Origin: Actinopolyspora mortivallis DSM 44261
Lineage (GTDB): Bacteria; Actinomycetota; Actinomycetes; Mycobacteriales; Pseudonocardiaceae
Assembly (NCBI RefSeq): GCF_000384035.1
Contig: NZ_KB913024.1
Location: 2,103,584 to 2,167,583, forward strand
Length of the DNA stretch: 64,000 nucleotides
Direction of reading: 5' to 3'
The notes beneath the pieces were generated by a model that saw nothing but the letters and a program-made list of their open reading frames with translations, had not been told where the DNA came from and made no database searches. Of this stretch, positions 1 through 6,969 are shown one piece after another (position 1 is the stretch's first letter; each line of letters begins with the position of its first letter). The translations under genes and the position numbers were made by a program.

Positions 1-373
1 GCGCCATGACGTTGATCCGCCAGGCGTGCTCCCAGTCCTCCTCGGGCGCGTCCGGGCCTCCCGAGGTGGCCACGCCCGCGTTGGCGCAGAACAGGTCGAC
101 ACGCCCGTGGATCCGCAGGGTCCTGTCCACGAGCAGGCGCACCCCCTGCTCGTCGGCCGCGTCGGCGGGCACCGCGGTTCCCCCGACCTCGGCGGCCACA
201 CGTTCGGCGGCGGCCCCGTCGAGGTCGTTGACCACCACGTGGGCGCCACGCGCCGCGAACTCCCTGCTCAGCGCGGCACCGATACCGTTTCCCGCTCCGG
301 TGACCACGGCCACCGAGCCCTCGATCCGCACTCCGGTGTCACCGCCGTCGCGTTCCTCCGTTCCCCCGGACAC
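1..373 (-). CDS. SDR family oxidoreductase (partial, cut by left edge)
   Basis: The GTG at 371-373 follows a GGAGGG box and the frame runs off the left edge, leaving about 124 N-terminal residues. They show the Rossmann motif TGAGNGIG (residues 25-32) and CANAG (96-100) of classical short-chain dehydrogenases/reductases, which interconvert alcohols and ketones with NAD(P). The catalytic YxxxK lies beyond the edge, so the substrate cannot be guessed. It is third in a reverse-strand operon, starting 3 bases after the stop of another SDR and downstream of an acyl-CoA ligase. It probably serves the same catabolic route. Confidence 0.88.
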   Translation of the reverse strand, partial: MSGGTEERDGGDTGVRIEGSVAVVTGAGNGIGAALSREFAARGAHVVVNDLDGAAAERVAAEVGGTAVPADAADEQGVRLLVDRTLRIHGRVDLFCANAGVATSGGPDAPEEDWEHAWRINVMA

Positions 374-376
374 TGT

Positions 377-1129
377 TCACATCCCTCCGGTGAGGGTCAC
401 GCCGCCGTCCAGGGTCAGGATCTGGCCGGTCACCCAGGCCGCCTCGTCGGAGAGCAGATACGCGGCCGCCCCGGCGACGTCGGAGGGGACTCCCAGCCTG
501 CCCAGGGGATACTGCCCGGCCACCTCCTCCTCGTTGTTCTCGTAGAGGGCGGTGGCGAACTGGGTCTTGACCACGGCGGGGGCGACCCCGTTCACCCGTA
601 CGTCCGGGGCGAGTTCCACCGCCAGTTCCCGGGTGATGTGGGTCAGCATCGCCTTCGTCGCACCGTAGTAGCCGATACCCGGCGCGGGTCCCGAACCGGC
701 CACCGAGGAGACGTTGAGCACCGCCCCACCGTGGGAGGACATCCACTCGCGGTGCACCAGTTGCGTCCAGGAGAGCGCGCCGAGCACGTTGACCTCGAAG
801 GTCTTCCTGGCGACGCCGTGGTCGAGTTCGATCAGCGGCCCGTAGGCCGGGTTGATGCCGGTGTTGTTGACCAGCATGTCCACCCGCCCGAAGGTGTCCA
901 GCGTCCGTGTCACCGTCTCCTGCTGGTGCGCGGAGTCGTCGGCCTTGCCCGCCACCGCGAGGGCGTGTTCCGAGCCTCCCAGCAGGTCGACCGCCTCCCG
1001 CAGCGTCTCCTCCTTGCGAGCGGTCAGGCACACCCGTGCCCCTTCCCGCACGAGGCGTTGGGCGATGCCGAACCCGATGCCCCGGCTGGCTCCGGTGACG
1101 ATCGCGACACGGCCGTCGAACCTGTTCAT
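377..1129 (-). CDS. SDR family oxidoreductase (FabG-like)
   Basis: Full-length classical SDR of 250 residues, the usual length for the family. The cofactor motif TGASRGIG is at residues 12-19, the structural motif reads NNTG (88-91, more often NNAG), and Ser142 with Tyr155-x-x-x-Lys159 form the catalytic set. The ATG at 1127-1129 follows a GGAAGGAAG box, which fixes the start. It begins 22 bases after the acyl-CoA ligase stop and ends 3 bases before the next SDR, so the three are one transcript. Such a group suits beta-oxidation-like breakdown of a CoA-activated acid, with this enzyme acting on a 3-hydroxyacyl or cyclic alcohol intermediate. The substrate is inferred only. Confidence 0.9.
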   Translation of the reverse strand: MNRFDGRVAIVTGASRGIGFGIAQRLVREGARVCLTARKEETLREAVDLLGGSEHALAVAGKADDSAHQQETVTRTLDTFGRVDMLVNNTGINPAYGPLIELDHGVARKTFEVNVLGALSWTQLVHREWMSSHGGAVLNVSSVAGSGPAPGIGYYGATKAMLTHITRELAVELAPDVRVNGVAPAVVKTQFATALYENNEEEVAGQYPLGRLGVPSDVAGAAAYLLSDEAAWVTGQILTLDGGVTLTGGM

Positions 1130-1151
1130 CCGTCTTCCTTCCTTCGATCGG

Positions 1152-2819
1152 TCATTGCGTGCTCGTCCGCTCCCCGAGTCGACGGCGCAGGATCTTGCCC
1201 GTGGCCGTCTTGGGGAGTTCGTCGAGGAGCACCACCTCGCGCGGGTACTTGTACGCGGCGAGACGTCCTTGGCAGTACTCGACCAGCTCCGCTTCGCTCG
1301 CCGCGTTCGCGGAGACGAGACTGACGTAGGCCCGGACCGTTTCACCCCGGTACTCGTCGGCGACGCCGACGACGGCGGCCTCCCGCACCGCGGGATGGGT
1401 GTAGAGCACGTCCTCCACCTCACGGGGCCACACCTTGAACCCGGAGGCGTTGATGACGTCCTTCTTGCGGTCCACGACGTAGAACCACCCGTCGGCATCC
1501 ATGAACCCCACGTCGCCGGTGTGCAGCCTCCCCTCCGGGATCGTGGTCTCCGTCTGCTCCGGCCGGTTCCAGTAGGCCGGAACCACCATCGGCCCCTCCA
1601 CGACGATCTCGCCGACCGAGCCGGCGGGCAGGTCCGCCCCGTTGTCGTCGACCACGCGCAGCAGGCAGTTGAAGGTGGGGATCCCGACACTGATGGTTCC
1701 GGTGGCCTCGTCGACGGGGGCCTCCAGGTGCGGCGGCACCGAGGTGGCGGTGGCCGTGGTCTCGGTGAGGCCGTACCCGTTGCGGATGTAGATCCCGAAC
1801 TCGGAGCGGAACCTGCGCACCAGCCCCACGGGCAGCGGAGCACCGCCCGAGTACACCTGTTCGAAGGACGTGAAGTCCTCGGCTGTGACCCCGGGATGGT
1901 TCATCAGGGCGACATAGGCGGTGGACGGGGCGATCATGTACTGCGGTCGTCGCTTCCGTACCACGTCGAGCACCACACCCGGTTCGAACCGGTAAAGCAG
2001 GTCGAGCCGTCCTCCCAGGGCCAGCGCGGCGCCCAACTGGCAGACGAGCCCGGTGATGTGGAACAGCGGTGCCAGGGCGAGGAAACCTCCCCCGTCCGGC
2101 CCGTCGGCACGCTGGGTGAAGGCCTGGGCGTTGAAACTGATGTTGCGGTGGGTGTTGGTGGCGCCCTTCGGAGGGCCGCCCGTTCCGGAGGTGTAGGTCA
2201 GCAACGCGATGTCGTCGGGGTGCACCCGAGGACGCGGGGGACGTTGTCCGTGCCGGTCCCGGAGTATCTCCCCCAGGTCCTCGGTCTCCTCCGGACGGCG
2301 GCGTACGGACTCCCGCAGCACGGGTGGGGAGGCGTCTCCGGCGAAGTCGAGTTCACTGGTGGTGACCACCACGGGTTCGCCGTGGGCGGGTAGTACACGG
2401 GCGAGCACCTCGTGCCAGCCGTACTCGGAGGTGACGAGGGCGACGGGTTGTGCGTCGTCGAGGATCGTGTTCAGTTCGTGGTCACGGTACATCGGATTCA
2501 GTGGGACCACGACGGCTCCCAGTCTCCATCCGGCGAGCAGGGCGATCACGAACTGGGGGACGTTCTGCAGGTACAGTGCGAGGCGGTCACCGCCACCGAC
2601 ACCCCGCGCGGAGAGGTGGGCCGCCAGCGCGTCGACGTGGACATCCAGTTCGCGGTAACTGAGTTCGCCGTCGAAGTAGGTCAGCGCCACCCGTTCCGGA
2701 CAGCGCCGCAGGGTCTGTTCCAGCACGGCGATCATGTCCTCGTACGCCGGGGTTATGTCCGCCTGTTCCCCTTCCGCGTACCACTTCAGCCACGGGCGTT
2801 CGTCGTAGACGCCGGACAT
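1152..2819 (-). CDS. AMP-dependent acyl-CoA synthetase/ligase
   Basis: A 555-residue ANL-superfamily ligase that adenylates a carboxylic acid and transfers it to CoA. The core motifs are all present: P-loop YTSGTGGPPKG, the A5 motif GYGLTETTA, the A7 motif HTGDVG, the hinge DRKKDVINASGFKVWPRE and the C-terminal catalytic lysine in PKTATGKILRR. The ATG at 2817-2819 is preferred to the GTG six bases upstream because GGAGG sits 7 bases before it. It is the first gene of a reverse-strand operon with two SDRs. A 14-bp palindrome just upstream suggests TetR-family control. The acid substrate (fatty, aromatic or other) cannot be told from motifs. Confidence 0.92.
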   Translation of the reverse strand: MSGVYDERPWLKWYAEGEQADITPAYEDMIAVLEQTLRRCPERVALTYFDGELSYRELDVHVDALAAHLSARGVGGGDRLALYLQNVPQFVIALLAGWRLGAVVVPLNPMYRDHELNTILDDAQPVALVTSEYGWHEVLARVLPAHGEPVVVTTSELDFAGDASPPVLRESVRRRPEETEDLGEILRDRHGQRPPRPRVHPDDIALLTYTSGTGGPPKGATNTHRNISFNAQAFTQRADGPDGGGFLALAPLFHITGLVCQLGAALALGGRLDLLYRFEPGVVLDVVRKRRPQYMIAPSTAYVALMNHPGVTAEDFTSFEQVYSGGAPLPVGLVRRFRSEFGIYIRNGYGLTETTATATSVPPHLEAPVDEATGTISVGIPTFNCLLRVVDDNGADLPAGSVGEIVVEGPMVVPAYWNRPEQTETTIPEGRLHTGDVGFMDADGWFYVVDRKKDVINASGFKVWPREVEDVLYTHPAVREAAVVGVADEYRGETVRAYVSLVSANAASEAELVEYCQGRLAAYKYPREVVLLDELPKTATGKILRRRLGERTSTQ

Positions 2820-2836
2820 CGACACACCTCCGCGAG

Positions 2837-2850
2837 ACCGACCAGTCGGT
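2837..2850. promoter_or_regulatory. Palindromic operator, TetR type
   Basis: ACCGACCAGTCGGT is an almost perfect 14-bp palindrome 17 bases upstream of the acyl-CoA ligase start. Operators of the ACCGAC-YR-GTCGGT kind are common for TetR-family repressors of actinobacterial acyl-CoA metabolism. No TetR gene lies in the window, so the regulator is presumably encoded to the left or elsewhere. Confidence 0.55.
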
Positions 2851-2928
2851 ACGCACCAGTCAACTGATTCGGAGAGCGATCGTCAACCCGTCGCCTGACC
2901 GAAACCCGACGAAACCTTGACGTGAACT

Positions 2929-2944
2929 ATTGGTCTAGTCCACT
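2929..2944. promoter_or_regulatory. DasR-responsive element (dre)-like site before chitinase
   Basis: ATTGGTCTAGTCCACT matches the Streptomyces dre consensus A(G/C)TGGTCTAGACCA(G/C)T at 14 of 16 positions. It lies 35 bases upstream of the chitinase ATG. A TTGACG -35-like box sits at 2917-2922, so the site overlaps the presumed promoter. DasR, a GntR-family regulator sensing amino-sugar phosphates, controls chitinase genes through such sites. Consensus recalled from established work, not searched. Confidence 0.65.
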
Positions 2945-2978
2945 TTGGGGAGCTCCAACAGCGATCCCGGAGGTTCCC

Positions 2979-4007
2979 ATGCGCCTTCGCCGAATCACCG
3001 CCGCCCTGGCGGCGGCCGTCGTTCCCCTGGCCCTCGCCGCTCCCGCGGTCGCCGAACAGGACCAGCGCGGCGCCGTCGGAGCGGCCGCCGTCAGCCCCGA
3101 GAGTTCGGGACTCCCCACCCACCAACTCACCGGCTACTGGCAGAACTTCGTCAACAACGCAGAACCACTGCGTGTCAGCGAGATCCCCGACAGCTACGAC
3201 CTCGTCGCGCTGGCCTTCGCGCAGTCCGACCCCACCAGACCGGGAGCCGTGAAGTTCAGCGTGGACCCCGAACTGTCCCGGGCCCTGGGCGGCTACAGCG
3301 ACGCCCAACTCAGGTCCGACATAGCCGACAAACGTTCCGAGGGCACCAAGTTCGTGATGTCGATAGGCGGAGCCAAGGGCTCGGTCCACCTCGGCACCGA
3401 ACAGCGCGTGGACAACTTCGTCGACTCCATGATCGGGATCATCGAGTCCTACGGGCTGGACGGACTGGACATCGACCTGGAACACAGCTTCGACACGGCG
3501 GGAGTCACCAGCGCCGTCCGACAACTGCACCAGCACTTCGGGGAGGACTTCCTGCTGACCATGGCCCCCCAGACGCTGTACGTGCAGCCGGGCGGCTCCT
3601 ACATGCCGCTGATCAACAACCTCAGCGACATCATCACCGTCGTCCACACCCAGTACTACAACTCGGGCTCGATGCGCGGCTGTGACGGGAAGGTCCACAG
3701 CCAGGGATCGGTGGACTTCGTCACCACGCAGGCATGTCTTCTGCTGGACACCCTGCGCGCCGACCAGGTCTCACTCGGCTTCCCCGCCTCTCCGTCCGCG
3801 GCGGGCAGCGGTCACGTCGCCCCCTCCGTGGTCACCGACGCACTGGACTGCCTGACCCGGACCAGCCGGTGCGGAAGCTTCGTGCCCGACACGCCCCGCC
3901 CCACCCTCAGTGGGGTCATGACCTGGTCCGTCAACTGGGACGTCAGCAACGGGAGGAACTTCTCGGACACCGTCTCCGAGCACCTCGACACCCTGCCCAC
4001 GGGCTGA
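2979..4007 (+). CDS. Secreted chitinase, glycoside hydrolase family 18
   Basis: A 342-residue precursor whose N-terminus (MRLRRITAALAAA, then a hydrophobic stretch ending around AVAEQ) is a Sec signal peptide. The catalytic motif DxxDxDxE appears as DGLDIDLE with the acid/base Glu near residue 168, and SIGG is seen before it, so this is an active-looking GH18 enzyme hydrolysing chitin outside the cell. No carbohydrate-binding module is visible; the protein is little more than the barrel. The ATG at 2979 follows GGAGG at good spacing. It stands alone, flanked by a DasR-like site and a strong hairpin, so it is probably a monocistronic, amino-sugar-controlled gene. Confidence 0.93.
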   Translation: MRLRRITAALAAAVVPLALAAPAVAEQDQRGAVGAAAVSPESSGLPTHQLTGYWQNFVNNAEPLRVSEIPDSYDLVALAFAQSDPTRPGAVKFSVDPELSRALGGYSDAQLRSDIADKRSEGTKFVMSIGGAKGSVHLGTEQRVDNFVDSMIGIIESYGLDGLDIDLEHSFDTAGVTSAVRQLHQHFGEDFLLTMAPQTLYVQPGGSYMPLINNLSDIITVVHTQYYNSGSMRGCDGKVHSQGSVDFVTTQACLLLDTLRADQVSLGFPASPSAAGSGHVAPSVVTDALDCLTRTSRCGSFVPDTPRPTLSGVMTWSVNWDVSNGRNFSDTVSEHLDTLPTG

Positions 4008-4021
4008 GGGCCGGGAAAACC

Positions 4022-4055
4022 TCCGGGGGAGCCCTCCCGGTCGGGCTTCCCCGGA
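4022..4055 (+). terminator. Hairpin terminator after chitinase
   Basis: Thirteen-base arms (4022-4034 and 4043-4055) pair except for one G.T wobble around an 8-base loop, starting 15 bases after the chitinase stop. There is no T-tract, as is usual in high-GC actinobacteria. Confidence 0.6.
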
Positions 4056-4216
4056 CTCCGGCCCGGACGACGACCGCGCGAAGCACCCGGGCGCTCGCGG
4101 CGCCGACGTCATATATGCTGTCACTCCACGAACTCCCCCGAACACCGCACGTGACTTCGTCGACATCGCCCGCACAGTGGCGCACACGAGCCCGAAAAAG
4201 GGGTTAGGCTGGAAGT

Positions 4217-4801
4217 ATGACAGTGGCGCTGGAGACCGTACTGGCCCGAGCCGGCCTGAAGGTGACCGCCCACGAGTTCCTCGCCCTCGTCGAGGACGCG
4301 GCCAAACGGCTCACCCCCGCCCAGACCGATCCCGGCGCGCACTTCGACGAGAACGAGCGCACCGCGCTGACCGAAACCGGCCTCGACCTGGCTCCCCTCG
4401 GAGACGAGGAGACCGACCCCAGGGCGCGCGCCGTGGCGGAACAGGCCGTGCTGCGGGACACCGCGTTGTCGGTGGGACAGGCGGCCGAACGTCTCGGGAT
4501 CGACACCAGCCGGATCAGACACCGCGTCGCCTCCCGTCGGTTGATCGGCTGGAAGGACCGGGGCGGCTGGCGTCTTCCCGCCTGGCAGTTCACCGAGGAC
4601 GACGTCCTGCCCGGGCTGGAGACGGTCCTGGCCGCCATGCCCAGCGACCAACCCGCGCTCGTGCTGGCCAACTTCATGACCACCCCCCAGGAGGACTTGG
4701 AGCTCGGAGACCGCCCGGTGAGCCCGCGGGAATGGCTGATGGCCTACGGCGATCCGCGGCGGGTCGCCGAACTCGCCTCGGTCATCGGAACCCCCGTGTA
4801 G
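4217..4801 (+). CDS. MbcA/ParS-like (Xre-MbcA) antitoxin
   Basis: A 194-residue protein directly upstream of a RES-domain gene. The middle (about residues 80-110) reads as a helix-turn-helix (SVGQAAERLGIDTSRIRHRV). The C-terminus, SPREWLMAYGDPRRVAELA, resembles the toxin-binding end of MbcA/ParS (DUF2384-like) antitoxins, which block RES toxins. A further N-terminal region of about 75 residues makes it longer than M. tuberculosis MbcA. TAGGCT at 4205-4210 lies 6 bases before the ATG with no Shine-Dalgarno, suggesting a leaderless transcript. The pair is probably autoregulated. The alternative reading, an unrelated DNA-binding protein, is less likely given the neighbour. Confidence 0.75.
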   Translation: MTVALETVLARAGLKVTAHEFLALVEDAAKRLTPAQTDPGAHFDENERTALTETGLDLAPLGDEETDPRARAVAEQAVLRDTALSVGQAAERLGIDTSRIRHRVASRRLIGWKDRGGWRLPAWQFTEDDVLPGLETVLAAMPSDQPALVLANFMTTPQEDLELGDRPVSPREWLMAYGDPRRVAELASVIGTPV

Positions 4802-4825
4802 TCCCCGGCGACCACAGGACCAGCG

Positions 4826-5482
4826 ATGGCCCGGCTTCCCCAGCCGCCCGCTCCAGCGGCGCTGCAAGCGATGCTCCGTCGCACCGAGGACGTCGTCGCC
4901 CTGCCCGCCGGTACGCGACTCGTCCGGGTGTTCACCTCGGGAGGGAACCATCCTCAGCAGTGGAACAGCTTCCGTTACGCCGGACCGCTGCCCCACGCCA
5001 GGTTCGATCCCCACCCCCCGACCCCGCAGGGTGGTCCCGCCGTCACCAGGGAACACGGGGTGCTGTACTTCTCCCTGTCGGTACGAACCTGCATCGCCGA
5101 GGTCTTCCAAGCCACTTCCACAGTAGACAGAAAGACGCGTGCTCCGCAGTTGGTGATATTCCGACCGCGCCGCACGGTCCGGTTGCTGGACCTCTCGGGA
5201 CTGTGGCCCACCAGGGCCGGGGCCTCCCAGGCGATCAGCAGCGGCACGAAGGAACGCACCCAGGCCTGGGCCCGCTGCATCCGCGCCGCCTATCCGGAAC
5301 TGGACGGACTCTGGTACCGCTCCTCCATGGACGCGGGCCAGCCCTCGGTCTGCCTGTGGGACCCGCCCGCTGGCACGGTGCTGCCAGAAACGCCCGACCT
5401 GCTGCTTCCTCTGGAAAACCCGGGGCTGGACCTCCCGCTCGGCCGGGTGTGCAGAGAGCTCAGCTACACCCTGCTGAACTGA
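4826..5482 (+). CDS. RES-domain toxin (NAD+-degrading, MbcT-like)
   Basis: A 218-residue RES-family protein. RES is named for conserved Arg-Glu-Ser residues; here Arg in TRLVRVF (about 35-40), Glu in CIAEVF after GVLYFSLS, and Ser in the C-terminal WYRSSMDAGQP segment fit that layout. M. tuberculosis MbcT, the studied member, is an NAD+ phosphorylase. By homology this protein would deplete NAD+ in the cytoplasm unless bound by the upstream antitoxin. It starts 24 bases after the antitoxin stop, in the antitoxin-first order. Catalytic activity is inferred from family only. Confidence 0.82.
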   Translation: MARLPQPPAPAALQAMLRRTEDVVALPAGTRLVRVFTSGGNHPQQWNSFRYAGPLPHARFDPHPPTPQGGPAVTREHGVLYFSLSVRTCIAEVFQATSTVDRKTRAPQLVIFRPRRTVRLLDLSGLWPTRAGASQAISSGTKERTQAWARCIRAAYPELDGLWYRSSMDAGQPSVCLWDPPAGTVLPETPDLLLPLENPGLDLPLGRVCRELSYTLLN

Positions 5483-5547
5483 CGGACCTCACGGTGGCAA
5501 CGCCCCCCCGGAAATCCTCTCCTCCCGCACACGGCCCTTGCGGGCAC

Positions 5548-6561
5548 TCAGCCGCTCTCCGCGGCGCGTTGTTCCCGACGGGACCTGAGCAGACTCGCCG
5601 CGGCGGTGACCGCCAGCACGGTCACGATCACGCCCAGGGACAGCAGATTGCCGATCTCCAACCACGCAGGAACCCAGTGGTAGGCGTGCATGGCGTGCAG
5701 GATCAGCTTGACTCCGATGAAGGCCAGGATCACCGCCAACCCCGTCGACAGGTAGACCAGCCGGTCGACCAAACTTCCCAGCAGGAAGTACAGCTGGCGC
5801 AGGCCCATCAGTGCGAAGGCGTTGGCCGTGAACACCAGGAACGGGTCCTGGGTGACACCGAAGATCGCCGGTATGGAGTCCACGGCGAACATCACGTCGG
5901 CACTTCCGATGGCCACGATCACGACGAACATCGGAGTCAGCCACCGCTTGCCCTCGATCCGAACCGACATCCTCGTTCCGTGGAACCGTTCGGTCACCGG
6001 ATAGGCCTTGCGTACCCAACGCACCACCGCGTTCTCGGCCTCCTCGTTCTCCTCCTTGTTCCGCAGCATGCTCACCGCCGTCCAGAGCAGGAAGAGGCCG
6101 AAGACGAAGAAGACCCAGACGAAACGCGAGATCAGCTGGGCGCCGACCGCGATGAACAGGCCGCGGAACACCAGAGCCAGCACGATACCGATCAGCAGCA
6201 CCCTGTGCTGGTACACGGAGGGGACCGCGAAGCTGGACATGATCACCATGAAGATGAACAGGTTGTCCACGCTCAGCGAGTACTCCACCACGTAGCCCGT
6301 GAAGTACTCCACGGCGAAGGCGTGCCCACCCAGGAACCAGACACCGAGCCCGAACACCAGGGCGCAGGAGACGTAGAAGAGAACCCACCCGGTCGCCTCG
6401 CCCGCGCCGACCTCGTGGGGTTTGCGGTCGACGATGACCAGGTCGAGCAGTATCAACAGGAGCAGTCCACCCAGGGTCGCCAACCAGACCCACCAGGGCA
6501 CTCCCATGGTGTCCGGTTGGGACTGCTGTGCCGTCTGGGCGAGCACGGGCGCGGGACGCAT
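5548..6561 (-). CDS. TerC family integral membrane protein
   Basis: A 337-residue polytopic protein of the TerC/Alx family. It has about nine hydrophobic segments and the family's acidic membrane residues, seen in EYSLSVDNLFIF and SADVMFAVDSIPAIFG, thought to bind a metal cation. Members are linked to tellurite resistance and manganese export coupled to protein secretion. An N-terminal extension of about 20 residues precedes the first membrane helix (VPWWVWLATLGG). The ATG at 6559-6561 lies 6 bases after GGAGG, so it is preferred to the adjoining TTG. It stands alone; the divergent region contains GGAATATTCC palindromes that could be metal or redox operators. Confidence 0.92.
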   Translation of the reverse strand: MRPAPVLAQTAQQSQPDTMGVPWWVWLATLGGLLLLILLDLVIVDRKPHEVGAGEATGWVLFYVSCALVFGLGVWFLGGHAFAVEYFTGYVVEYSLSVDNLFIFMVIMSSFAVPSVYQHRVLLIGIVLALVFRGLFIAVGAQLISRFVWVFFVFGLFLLWTAVSMLRNKEENEEAENAVVRWVRKAYPVTERFHGTRMSVRIEGKRWLTPMFVVIVAIGSADVMFAVDSIPAIFGVTQDPFLVFTANAFALMGLRQLYFLLGSLVDRLVYLSTGLAVILAFIGVKLILHAMHAYHWVPAWLEIGNLLSLGVIVTVLAVTAAASLLRSRREQRAAESG

Positions 6562-6692
6562 CAACCACCTCCGGTTCTGGGGCCAAAGCCGGGACCGGAG
6601 GTCTCTCCCACCGGTCGAGGACCGGCCGACGGCACCGGGCCCGAATCACCGTGAGCGGCGATCGCGGTCCGTGATGACGACACCGCCGTGCA

Positions 6693-6804
6693 GGAATACT
6701 CCCCTCCACGATCTCCGAAGATTCTGACCCATGAGCCGGCGGACGAATCCGGCGGGGCGACCTGCTCCCCCCACCTCCCACCACGACGAACGGAATATTC
6801 CGTT
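6693..6804. promoter_or_regulatory. Two GGAATAYTCC palindromes in terC/hydrolase-ABC divergent region
   Basis: AACGGAATATTCCGTT at 6789-6804 is a perfect 16-bp palindrome. A shorter copy of its core, GGAATACTCC, lies at 6693-6702. Both fall in the 408-base non-coding stretch (6562-6969) between terC (-) and the hydrolase-ABC gene (+). A repressor controlling one or both genes is the simple reading. Nothing else was recognised there; no manganese (yybP-ykoY) riboswitch was seen. Confidence 0.5.
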
Positions 6805-6969
6805 TTCCGGTGGCCAATCACGCCTCCGAGTGGTTAAATGGGTTCACCGGCGGCGCACGGCACGTTCTATAGCGATGCGATTGCGACGCCGTATCCAATC
6901 GGTACCTTCTGCCCGCACGGACCCCTCACGAACCCCCACGGAGGGTTTCGGTCCTCTAGGGTCGTGCGC

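Noticed and set aside
4177-6654. An 825-codon forward frame across antitoxin, toxin and terC
   Set aside because: Arg/Gly/Pro/Gln-rich translation in the wrong frame of three recognised genes.
6562-6837. yybP-ykoY manganese riboswitch before terC
   Set aside because: The conserved loops were not recognisable; only palindromes consistent with protein operators are present.
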